This document shows, piece by piece, positions 23,423-34,240 of a stretch of 64,000 nt of DNA. The stretch is from assembly GCA_035772785.1 (NCBI GenBank), contig JAOCPU010000018.1:62001-126000 (forward strand), written 5' to 3'. Position numbers and translations under genes: made by a program. The notes below the pieces were generated by a model. That model was not told the DNA's origin. It was given only the letters and a program-made list of their open reading frames with translations, and did not search any database. The stretch is from Phlebiopsis flavidoalba. Lineage: Eukaryota; Basidiomycota; Agaricomycetes; Polyporales; Phanerochaetaceae. Positions within the stretch are counted from its first letter, which is position 1, and each line of letters begins with the position of its first letter.

Positions 23423-24165
23423 CGGGCCTTGCGCGCGTCGTGCTCGGTCCTGCGCTCGTCGCGCCGGGCCTTGGCCTCGCGCTCGTCGTGCTGGGATTGC
23501 GCTCGCCGGCCTGGCCCTGTGCTCGTTGCGCCGGGCCTTGCGCGCGTCGTCCTGGGATTGCGCTCGCTGGGCCTGGTCCTGCGCTCGCCGTGCTGGGCAT
23601 TGCGCTCGTCGCGCCGGGCCTTGCGCGCGTCGTGCTCGGTCCTGCGCTCGCCGGGCCTGGCCTCGCGCTCGCGCTCGTCGTCGTGCTGGGATTGCGCTCG
23701 CCGGCCTGGTCCGCGCTCGCCGTGCTGGGCATTGCGTCAGTCGTCTCGCCGGGCCTTGCGCTCGCCGTGCTGGGCATTGCGCTCGTCGCGCCGGGCCTTG
23801 CGCGCGCCGTGCTGGGCATTGCGCTCGTCGCGCCTGGCCTTGCGCGCGTCGTCCTGGGATTGCGCTCGTCGCGCCGGGCCTTGCGCGCGTCGTCCTGGGA
23901 TTGCGCTCGTCAGGCCTGGCTCTACGTTCGCTGGGCTTGGTCCTGCGCTCGTCGTTCTAGGTCTCGCGCTCGCTGGGCTTGGTCCTGCGCTCGCCGGGCT
24001 CGGTCCTGCGCTCGCCGGGCCTGGCCTCCGGGCGCGCGTCGTCGTGCTGGGATTGCGCTCGCCGGGCCTGGCTATGCGCTCACCGGGCCTGGTCCTGTGC
24101 TCGTCGTGCCGGGCCTTGCGCTCGTGATCCTTTGCTCCGCGCTCGTTGTGCCAGGCCTCGCACTC
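23423..24165. repeat. 21-bp GC-rich minisatellite, roughly 35 degenerate units
   Basis: Units such as GCGCTCGTCGCGCCGGGCCTT and GCGCTCGCCGTGCTGGGCATT repeat with period 21, with some shortened copies. On the minus strand the units read as heptads KARRDER and NAQHGER, so the array keeps a codon phase. It starts 36 bp after the stop of the KDZ transposase gene. Confidence 0.85.
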
Positions 24166-24200
24166 CCATCTCACCCTCGGCGCAGCGGCCCCGCTCCCAC

Positions 24201-27200
24201 TCACTCAAGGTCGCCGTCAACGCCGTCGTCGTCGTCCTCCACCAGGTCGTCTTGGATTGTAATGTCGACGAAAGCGGGAGGCCGTGTGGAGGCGTTCGAA
24301 GGTCCATGGGGGTATGAAGAGGGGTCCTGGGTGGATTGGCCGGTGCTCTCATTCTTCGCGAGAGCCTGTAGGAACTCTCGGGCCTTCGCTCTGGCTGGCT
24401 CCCAAGCTTTCACCCAGCGCTCTCCAAGTGCGCACTCTTGCGCTGCGTGCTCAGAAGCGTACGCGTGTAGTCCTTCTCGCAATGCTTCCGGCGCATCGGC
24501 GCGCCGTGCTGACTGCTGTGACCACCACTGCGACTTCCAGTGGCAGTAACGTGCGGCGTGGTCCATCTGGTGGTAGACGCGGGTGACTTGCTCGATCCAG
24601 CGGTCTTTGCGAGCTCTCGACTTGGCCCATTCTATGCGGAGGACTGTGGAACATTGTTAGCCGTCATTGTAGAGGATAGGGCACCGGATTACACACCTTC
24701 TTGCACGCGTGGGTTCTCGTCGTCGCCCTCCTCCCCGCCATCGTCGAGCCAGATCCCACGAAAGCGTCCGCCGCCCCTCGCCTATCTCCACTCCATCCTG
24801 CATGCCTTGACCGAAGACTCCATCTACCGGCAGGCCGGCAGCAATGCGCACAGCCCGGCGGTCCTCCTTCTCCTGCACAGACAGCGCGCGATCGTTTATT
24901 GCGCGGATATCTTCGTCTCGAAGAATCTTGAGCTTGCTTTCCCAATCGCCAGGGGCCCTTGAGGGATAGTAGCGCATCCCGCGAGGCACGATAGCGTCCG
25001 CGCACAAGCGGCGGCGCGTTTGTCGATTGTTGCTTGCCAACTGCGAGCCCGTGTGTTCATCCTCTGGCCAGTAATCTGCTGGATTTTGTACTTGTTGGCG
25101 AATGTACGCGTGCGTAGCTGCCGGCGGAGATCGTCGAGGGCTTCGGCAGCTTGTGCTTGACGAAGCCGAACCTCGATGTCGATGAGGGGCGCGCCGATGA
25201 GGGCCAGACGCGAACCGTTGAATGCTGGGTGCGAGGGGAGGTACAGGGGTACGTTCTCGGGTTCGAGGCTTGCGTCGTCCTCGGAATGGCTACCAACAGT
25301 GCCGCGAACATGCGCGAGGGCGGTGGGCATGTGTATGCCTTGCAGCTTGCGAAGTTCTTGAATCTTCTTTCGCAGAGCTCGCCGCCTCTCGATCCTGGAC
25401 ACGCCATTGAGCGCATTGACGACGGGGTTGGCTGTGACATCGTCCCGCAGAAGCACCCTGTCAAACGTCAGTGAGGGCATGAATAGCTTGTGAGAAGCAC
25501 GACTTACTGAGAGGCTTCGAGCTCCAACGCGTATACAATGAAGCCAAGGGGTGTCTTCTCCTGGGCAACCGCCGCCGCAGCGTGCCGCGCGCACTCGGTC
25601 GCGTTCCTCTTCTTCCATCATCACTTGCTTCACCTGATTGACCGTGATCCCTACAGCTCAACATGAGCATGAAACTGCCATAGATTGATTGAACTCACGT
25701 TCGACACTCGGTAAGTATGGGCATGGCCCGCGTGGGGTCCCTCTCCCAGTCTTGTATACTCTGCTCCCAACCCTCGAGGACGTCGCCGAATCGTTCACGC
25801 AAGCGGTGATCAAACGCGAGGAACTCGTCGAGATGCACGTGGGCTTCTCGCATGGCCTCGATGAGCAGCCGAAGGAGATGGTTTACTACAGAAACCATGG
25901 TAAGTGTTGGTTAAGGGGTGTAAACAAGTGAGACTTACCAAGACCTATGGTTTTCTGCCAGGGCGGCATACCCGCAGAAGTCGTCGATGACCTCTCGTCG
26001 CGACGAGATGCCCATCTCCTTCACACTGGGCGCGGCCTTATTGAGCCATGCCCACAACCGCTCGACACCCTCTCCATCTATCCTACAGCCGCCAATGGTA
26101 AAGTTCAAGGAGTACCGGCCATGGCATGATGTTTGGTGAACCTCGAGGTGAGCCTTCGGGACCTTGACGACAACGTTGGCGGAAGGGATCTTGAGGTGGA
26201 GTCTTTCCGGGAGGGCGGCCATGCGAGACCAGAAGTTCGTGAAGTACTGGCACGCGATGTCGTACGTGGCCAGGATGTACAGGACGGAGATGCCGACGAG
26301 AGATGAGAGGAAGACGTAGTCGACGTTGCTGTATCTGTAGTCGGCTCGTCAGAGAATGATTTGTCGCGATTGTGAAAGGCGCACGTACCGTTTCTCCTCT
26401 CTGGAGGTCGCCGACGCCGTTCTTGCGGAAACATTCGTGCTCGCATGACGTGGCAACAACGCCCGTTGCGTTGAGCCCCTTACGGACCTTCAGGTTGGCC
26501 TGGCCTACTGCGCGATGGTCAACGCAAGTCGAGATCTAAGGAAGAGGTCAGTGCACAGCGCATAGAATACTTGACCATGCTTTACCTCATCCTCATCTGC
26601 GAATTTGACATAATGTTTCGCGTACTCATCGTGCTCCACCATGTAGGACCAGCCGGGTGACAGACGGACGTCTGGCTTTCGTCGTCGGACGATGACGACT
26701 CTTGACGCGAAAGTTGCAGTCAGTTGATACTACCTGCCTATAGATATAGCTAGGCCATGCTCAGATGTAAGCTTGGAGGTTAGATCAAAGAATATACTCA
26801 CCTTTCGTGCGCAGGCACCTTATCCCAGCCTTCAGGTAAGTTGATTCCAGGGTGTGGACAAGCCCGACATTCGACAGCGAGCTCTCCAGGGGACGTGCCG
26901 GCAATACCGGAAGGATCGTGACATCTTCCTGCACGCTTCAATGCTTGGAGGTGTCGCCATTCGCGCACTATCAACATGAACGTCTGCCGGCGGTCCTGTG
27001 TATACATGTTAGATGCTAGTCACGTCGCATAAGTAGCCAAACGTACGGGAACTTGATACCTTGCCATCCGTCAGTCCTCATCTCCAGCACGCGGTAGAAG
27101 TCGTAGGCCGTCATATTACCCTGGAGGTTTTCGATGTGGAACTGTCGCATGACCTCGAATGTTGCACAAGTCTCGGGGTCGATTGGTGTAGCGGGATACC

Positions 27201-27884
27201 ATCCCTGTCGAAGAATCTGCGTTCGAGTTTGAAGGTCGTGACGGCAGCCGCAGAAGTATACGTTGATGGAATGTATACCGTTGACGTGGAGGACGGTCAA
27301 ACTTCAGGCACTCGCGACACACACTAGATCGCGTCCAAAACAATCCTCGCATCGATATATGGGCCTCCGCGGACTGGCAGTCTGTACAAAAAGCACCGGC
27401 GGAACTCAAAGTAATCGCCGCGTCCCTTCAATCGTAGGAATTCGTGCGTCGAGGTATTCATCACGATGCTCTAGCCACGTGTGTAGAGGTACGTCCTGTT
27501 GATGTCCGAAGTAAGCCCACGAAGATCATTCAAGCATAGAGTTTAGGAACAACGTACAGAGTTCAGGTAACGCTTTGCCTTATTCGTTGTGCGAACAATT
27601 AAACCTTCGACGGCTTCTTCATCCTGGGAAGCATCCACGGCGCTCATGGGGTCTGATAAGGTCGCGTTGTCGAAGCACGCGTCGCCGTAAGGTGTGAGGC
27701 TTCCAAGAAATGCGAGAGGCCTTGGAGGTGCCGTCATATGTTCTTGAACCGTCACGAGAGTTATCCTCCGGGCTTCGAAGTTGACAGACTCGCTCTGCGC
27801 CGTGACCACATGTCGATGCGCTCCGATCTGGTGGTCATACAGTTCTGGTGCTTCTCGCTTCCTCTTCTTTTTGTCTTTGGCCAT
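24201..27884 (-). CDS. KDZ (Kyakuja-Dileera-Zisupton) transposase with CxC2 domain
   Basis: Multi-exon transposase, start 27884 (MAKDKKKRKREAPELYD), stop at 24201-24203 after DDDDGVDGDLE. In order: a CxC2-type cysteine cluster (FCTDC, RCEDCFGRDLVC and GIHSINVYFCGC, about 27400-27240), QGWYPATPIDPETCATF, DFYRVLEMRTDG, WRHLQALKRAGRCHD, CRACPHPGINLP (about 26870-26835), YDIACQYFTNFWSRM near 26230, the family hallmark DGEGVERLWAWLN with GISSRREVIDDF (about 26070-25980), and a long basic, coiled C-terminal region. KDZ transposases carry out cut-and-paste transposition of basidiomycete elements that often carry TET/JBP genes. Most exons are open, but the cysteine cluster crosses frames and a few indels are present, so activity is uncertain. 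Confidence 0.9.
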
Positions 27885-28081
27885 GCGGCGAGATTGCGGT
27901 GAGGTCGACGTGAGGTTCTGGGGCTTTGAACACGAGGTTGGAAGGAACCATGTTAGTTTGAGCGTCTGTCAAGAGATGAGGTTGGTTTGTGTTTGTTTAT
28001 GATGCACTTTGGCCTTTTCAACAAGGTCACGTGCATTGATTTGAGGCCAAATAGCAGAATGATGTAAAGTGGAATGACTGA

Positions 28082-29804
28082 TCAATTGGCAACAAGTCCA
28101 GCAGCTATGCGGTCACTATGAAGACTTTCTACAGTAGAGAACTTCCTAGCTGCACTTTTCCATTTCATCTCCCTCTGAGCCTCCTCAGCATCTGCGCGAG
28201 TCTTATTCTTCAAGCACAAGTTCTTCCAAGATTGGTGGCCATAATGCACCCATCGGAAAAGCCCACCAGCGGAGTATTGCGTGAAAGAATACCGGCTTTC
28301 CTTCGCTCCGATTGCAGTATTACCGTGCCTCAAAGTTGCGGAAGGAATGCAGATAAGAGAGCCTGGAGGGAACCGGATGATCAGACCCAGTTTGTCGGAG
28401 AATCAAGTGGCCTCCACGACGAAAATCGAAGTCCCCAGCACACCAGATGGGACAGATACCGTTAGCCTTGTTACCGAAATCTGCGTGCTCATAGCAGACT
28501 GTGTCGCGGAAATTGATCGAGGCAGCCGCATATATGCTCTCCGGGTGAACGCGGCGAAGGTACGGCTGCTTCTCCTGCAGACTTGACATCGTGTCGACGT
28601 ACTCGCGGTATAGAAGGGGAAAGTAGTAAGCTAACATTGCTGTAACGTTATGAGTGGCAGAGTGCAAACACGCGCAGGTGGGACGTTAATACGTACCATT
28701 GCCCCATAGCATGAGGGCGTCGCACGTGGGGTCGTCGTAGAGCTCTTCGAGTACCTTCTGATTATGTTTGCTAATGTTCAAATTGCCTGGACGCTGAGAA
28801 ACCTAGTTTATAGCGTGCTAAGAACCGAGGTTGAAGAGAGACGCACCGTTTGGCCGCCGCCATACGAAACCCCACTAGCAACGGTGCGAAACTTCCCTCG
28901 ACGGTCTTTTTCTTGCCGAAACGAAGCTTCTTTTTCCGGCGCGTTTCAGAGCGGCGACGACGCCCTCTGTGTTTTTATCCCACGTCTCGTCGCCGACAGG
29001 CCGGCCGGGCAACGCGGCCAGCCACAATCCTGCCATTCTTCGTGGTAATGACCGTTGGCTCGCTTCGCACGATTAGCCTAGCTTAACCAAGCCGTGGACG
29101 GCTACTCACATGCCATCCCATTCGAACTCCTCGAGACCTTCGGCCCTTCGCTTCCTCCAGTGTTGGTATCTTCGTCGAAACTGGCTCCCGAAGGCCGATC
29201 CACGCCCCCTTCGCCCATGACAGCTGCGCTGCGTCGAAGTCCGTCTTGAGGTTATTAACGTCGCGGTACTTCTTAGATATTGAGAATCGGATCTTCAGCT
29301 TGCAGGGATCCTTGGCCACCGAGGCTTTTTGCGAGACGAGCCTTCTTGCGCCTGGCGTATGCAACACCGCGTTTTCTTATGGTTCGAGATGAGAGGCTGT
29401 CGTCTCGTCATTGGAGGCCTGTCCCCGGGCAGGTACATGTAGAGAAGGTCCGTTTAAATCGCCGTGGGCTGGAAGTACATCAGGCAGGTTGGCACCCCTC
29501 TGGACAGGCGAATCGTCCGCTGACGTGGGTTGTGGGCGACGAGGATCGGGAGGTGGGTGGGGGTGGTGAGAGGTGAACACAGCGGTGTGTAAATTAAGTC
29601 GAGCCCTTCCGCATCGTCAGCCTCCTCCTCCTCTCTCTTATGCTCAACAAACAAGGCTTCGGAGATCAGCTGGTCAAAGTCGACGTCGACTATCTTCACG
29701 GTATGCTCGTTGACCTTGAATGCTCTTCTGTTTGTTTTCAAGGCAGCCGCCTCGGCGCGAGCTGTGTATGGCGAGAAGGACGCTCCGGATCGCGTGGTGC
29801 GCAT
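28082..29804 (-). CDS. TET/JBP-like 2-oxoglutarate/Fe(II) dioxygenase
   Basis: Start 29804 (MRTTRSGASFSPYTARAEAA), a charged N-terminal region, then KIRFSISKKYRDVNNLKTDF with AKGAWIGLREP near 29260-29180, and RMAAAKR near 28850. The catalytic half follows: YYFPLLYREYVDTMSSLQEK, then YEHADFGN, where His-Ala-Asp (28479-28487) is the iron-binding HxD. Then FDFRRGGHLIL, the distal His in RHGNTAI (about 28315-28330), the 2-oxoglutarate-binding Arg in ESRYSFTQY, and AGGLFRWV. Stop at 28082-28084. This matches the TET/JBP-like dioxygenases that basidiomycete KDZ elements carry; relatives oxidise 5-methylcytosine or thymine in DNA. All expected metal ligands are visible. The segment between GGHLIL and the distal His is frame-shifted. 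It lies 200 bp upstream of the KDZ gene on the same strand. Confidence 0.85.
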
Positions 29805-29889
29805 CTAGAACTGCAGAAGAAGGTCAGCTAAGGCTCTGTACGGACGAAGCGCATGTAAAATGTAAAAGAGAGCAACACGCTGGAGAGCA

Positions 29890-30130
29890 GGCTGACCATA
29901 GAACACGTTGTTCGATTCAGCGGCCAGCCAACCCCGTTGCGTGTTGCAGAGAAAAAAAAGACCCCGCCCTGCAAGCCCCGGCCGCAAAAACTACCGTAGA
30001 ACGCGTTGTTCGATTCAGCGGAGTCAGAAGCGTATGGACTACAAGGTACGAGCCCAGCGCATCGCACGATGCGTCGAACAGAGGATTGCTTGTCGTAGGA
30101 CGCGTGGTCCGGTCCAGCGCAAGGCAACCA
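29890..30130. repeat. Three diverged copies of a ~100-bp tandem repeat
   Basis: The core TAGAACACGTTGTTCGATTC at about 29899 recurs as TAGAACGCGTTGTTCGATTC at about 29998 and as a weaker TAGGACGCGTGGTCCGGTCC at about 30099. All are followed by CAGCG. It lies just upstream of the TET/JBP-like gene start. Confidence 0.7.
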
Positions 30131-31786
30131 GTCGTTCAGACGACCATGGACGCGAAAAGAACGAAAATGCAGTCGCGAGAAGTATGAGACCGACACTTAC
30201 GCAATTGAGATGTACGGGAGGGGGTGGTGGTTGTTGTGGGGGTGGTAGAACACGACGGTTGAGGTGGTGGTTGAGGTCAAGCAAAATTGAACATACCAGA
30301 GGCGCCCGCGGGCTTGTTATGTCACGATTGTACTGGAGACTCCGTGCATTCGACAACGCCTTCTTTTGTTCACTCGTGCGTTGCGTGGTATTTTGATGAT
30401 CTATCTACAACCATGTTCTCAACACATTCAGGTCTTTGCGCTGGCTAATCATGAATCTGCAGGCCGCCACGACGACGCCAGTTTTCCCCTATGTCTTCGA
30501 ATTGGCATTCGATTAGTATGAGGCCGGGCTATATCAGGTGGTAGTAATTCGAGTACGCAAATATACGAGCTTTTACCTGTACTGATATGACTGGAATCGA
30601 AGTGGTGCTTACATGAGGCCAGGTAAGTCTTCTTCACGCTTGGGATCTATGCGCGTGAAGCCCGCTGCCATCTTTCGATTACAACCTAGTGTACACGGTA
30701 TTCGGGCTGTAGCGTTCGCAATGCATGGTCATCTAGGCCTTCTCATTACAAAAGACTGCACTAATTGTATGCATCTACTGTTATATAATACTCGGACGGT
30801 ATACTAACCACTACATACAGATCTACATGGTACTCAGTGTACTCTGTAGCTTCGCATTGAACGGTCTCGTTTAAAGCTCACGCCGCATTTGTCAACGTGA
30901 GTGTGCATGTCAGCCGCCGCGTGAACAGCAGGCTGAGCTTTGCGCGTGTACCTTTTGAGCATTCGACCAAACGTTGCAGGATTGCAGCTTCCGTATACCG
31001 CTGCCCGGAATGACTTGGGATGGAGACACAACGCTCACAGGTTGCCGGCACGTAACGTTGACGAGACAAGCCCCAATGCGAAGGGGTACAATATAGCTAC
31101 GATTTGGTGGGAGGTCCTTACAATTAGGAGCTGCATACCGCTGTGTGCCGCCGTGTAAAGCAGCCCATCGAACCTCGCTCGTCTCACTACCACAGAGATA
31201 CTCGTCGAGAGTTGACAGAGTTTTCGCGTGAGCAAAGCAGGAGCCAGCAAAAGGGAAGTTAACATACATAGGACAGCCGCTAATACGACACTCTGATCAC
31301 AAGTCCCGACGTCTACGTGACCGCGTTGCCAGCTTGCATGTACGAGCTTGTAATGTGTGCCAGTGGTAAGTGACTGCTGTTCACGTTGGTTCTTCGTCTA
31401 GATTTCGCAACATGTCGAGAATTCAATTTGTAGGTAGATAGTACAGCTACATTCTCGCACGAAGCGTCACGCTGTCAGCAGGATGTATACATACCCCAGT
31501 GAGGAGCGGCGAACTGGCCTCAGGCTTCAGTCTCCAATTACCCGTTTAGTGCAATGAGATTCCTGAAATGGTAAGAATGAGGTTAGGGTTAGCCAACGAC
31601 GACGTCAAAAAATCACACATTCAGCCAAAGATAATTCCAAGAAAATATATTGAGAGGTGGGGTGTAGACAGAGACAAGAAAACAACGCATGGGGACACAA
31701 CTACGCAGCAATAGAGTACGACGACGACCAAGAAGAGCACGAGGGCCAACCAAGAAAGCATGAGCAGAGCAAAAAAAAAAACACGA
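30131..31786. other. Non-coding spacer inside the inner element
   Basis: G-rich around 30210-30275, otherwise unremarkable. Minus-strand ORFs at 30910-31269 show no recognisable family. Confidence 0.4.
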
Positions 31787-34027
31787 CTAAGATGCAAGAA
31801 AAATTTGGCGTATAACCCCGGGGGCAGCTTCACGGATATGCCTGTACGCGCTACGCGCTTCGTCAATATCTTCGTAGCCTCGAAACAGGGCGCCGGGAAC
31901 ACCGGGTGACGAAGGGAAAGGCGTCGAGGCCTACACACAGCAATGGTTAGTACTGCGCGCACAGATGCTACACTACAACTTACCAGTTGCTGAATGAACC
32001 AGTCTCAAGGCCGCGGTAGACGACGACCGCGCCCTTAGACGGGCGAGCCTGGCTGCGAAACTCCTCCCACTTAAGCGGCACAGGCCCAAACTCGGGGACA
32101 GGGTTGGGGATCCATCCTGCGTCATAAAGGGTTATGGATGCGCAGTATGTTACCGTGTGTGATAGCGCGCACATTCCCTTGAGCCCGGACATAGGCGAAG
32201 GCATCCTCGGCCTGATCACGGCGTTTTGTAGACGACGGCGGCAGCCATCTTGATGCCGCGGATGACGTCGAGCCCACCAGGCATCGCGTGGACACCTGGT
32301 ACGCGCCCCCAGAAGCAGGCCATCCATCGGACACTATCAGGCAGCACCACAGGCGGGGCAGGGGGATGTGGTGGCACCAAAGGTAGAACAGGCGGCGGCG
32401 GCGGTGGCGCTGCTTGCGGCGGCGGCGGCGGCGGAGCAGGTTGCGGCGGCGGCGGAGCAGGTTGCGGCGTCGCGGTGGAGCGGGTTGCGGCGTCCAGGCG
32501 GCGGCACTGCTTGCGGTGGAGCTGCCTGCGACTCAGCGGCGAAACGTTGCCTGCGTTGTCGAGAGGACTCTGCCTGCGTCGACGAGGAACCTGCCTGCGA
32601 CGACGAAGGTCCCCTCTGTGAAGAGGAAGGACCTGCCTGCGATGGTGGAGATCGCGCCTGCGACGATGTTGATGTAGTGTGAGAGGGACCAGTTTTCCTA
32701 GAGCGGCTTGGGCATCAGAGGTGCTCACTGATGCCAAGGGAGCACATACCTGTGTGCGTCGAGGATCAACCTTCGACGTCGAAGGGCCAGCCTGCGACGA
32801 TGCGGCCCTTCGACGGCGTCGACGACGGCCGTGAAGGGGCCTTCCCCGACGAAAGACGCACTGCGCGACGACGATGACACCCTGCAACAGTGATGATCAG
32901 CTCGTGCTCGATCAGAAGCGGACATACTCACCGAGTTGTCTCAGGTTTCATCGTGACGCGGTCGGGGAGGTAAGCTGTCATGGGAAGGCACAGTCAGCCA
33001 GGGCCAAGCAATATATAAATGTCTTACGTGGGTATATGGGCCTGCTCGGCTCGGGGATCCGTCCGTGGAACGGGTTGGTGTGGGAGGATAAGGCGGGGGG
33101 GTTGAGTGGCCTCGGTTGCCGAAGGAGCGACATATGACCGGGATGGGGTGCTCGCTTGAGAGCACGGCGCCGGATGACGTGGCACCTTTGAATGCGAAGC
33201 GGTCTCATGGGAAGGGGGGTTTGTGTGCGGGCCTCAGTATCGCAGTGCATCCCTTGATGGGGTGATGTTGAGCGCAGTTGGCGCCGGCGCATGAGTGGAT
33301 GGAGAATGCGACCTACGGCGATGTCAGCGGTCTCCCGAGGCACGAGTGTTGACACGTACGTGGATTCACTTGTCCGCCGATGCTTCGAGCTCGCCGTGGC
33401 AGACGACGTGGCAGATCGAGTACTGGAAGCCTTACCTTTCCCTTTCGGCTCGGGACGCGTTGGGTAGGGCTGGGAGGCGGTGAACGGGAGGCGCGGTTGG
33501 GGTTTGAGGGTCCGAAGGGCTAGCGTGAGCGAGCGGGAGTGTGAAGGTTTCGCGTGAGACCGGGGACGCGTCTCCTGCTGGGCTGTGCGTTGTTGACGTG
33601 GCATCTCCGTCGCCCTCGCTTTGGCGTGCCTGTTGACGTGGCACCTCAGTAGTGTTGGCTTGCTGGCGCGCGACAGGGACTGGGGTGACGGGAGCTGCAC
33701 TGGGAAATTCGCGCGAACACTGTAGCCTACGATCGTGGTAGTCTGTGTGCTGACCTGCGCCCAATAGATGCGCTCCTCCTGGTGAGATAGGCCTGACGGC
33801 GCGTCCGACTCGACATCTGAAAAGGTAAACGTCAGTAGGTGAAGAAAGGAGCGGAGAAATGACCAGCCTGAATCAGGCGGATTCGTCGGCCAAGACGTGT
33901 CCGAGGGGCAATCGTGTAGCGATCTTCGCCGCTGTCGTCCGTGAGCACTTCGCCGCAATCCTCGTTCGAGGAGCTTGTCGCACGGTGATGTTTGCCACAG
34001 GGAGGTAGCATCTCTATAGGGCAGCAT
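31787..34027 (-). CDS. Viroplasmin-domain protein with proline-rich linker (element cargo)
   Basis: The C-terminal half carries two segments like the viroplasmin/RNase H1 N-terminal domain: RWMACFWGRVPGVHAM with IKMAAAVVYKT (about 32330-32225) then QAEDAFAYVRAQGN (about 32215-32170), and VVVYRGLETGSFSNW (about 32030-31985) continuing after an intron as GVPGALFRGYEDIDEARSAY (about 31900-31840), stop near 31787. That domain binds RNA/DNA hybrids or double-stranded RNA in RNases H1. Upstream is a long proline run (32350-32470) and Ser/Gln/Gly/Pro heptads (SSQAGPS, about 32560-32680). The 5' end is unclear. An open frame up to 34027 rich in Ser, Pro and Arg may be its N-terminus or a separate gene. 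Such proteins are common in Agaricomycete repeats, with unknown function. Confidence 0.55.
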
Positions 34028-34240
34028 AGACCCAGGGGAAAAGAAGAGAGGAGGGGAGACAGCGAGGGAGATGATGGGGGGTTAGAGAACAAGTCACAGA
34101 CGAGGCGCAGGGTTCTATAGTCCGAGACGGGCGGAGTATGAAATGATCATCACCTGATGTAGAGCTCGCGTGCCAGCACAGATCTCCGATAGGCACGGAG
34201 ACAGAGCAATTGATAAGTCCAGATCTAGATATACAAAAGA

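Noticed and set aside
23219..24549. Long plus-strand ORFs (302 and 426 codons) across the minisatellite
   Set aside because: They are frames through the 21-bp GC-rich repeat and antisense to the KDZ transposase gene, with no domain.
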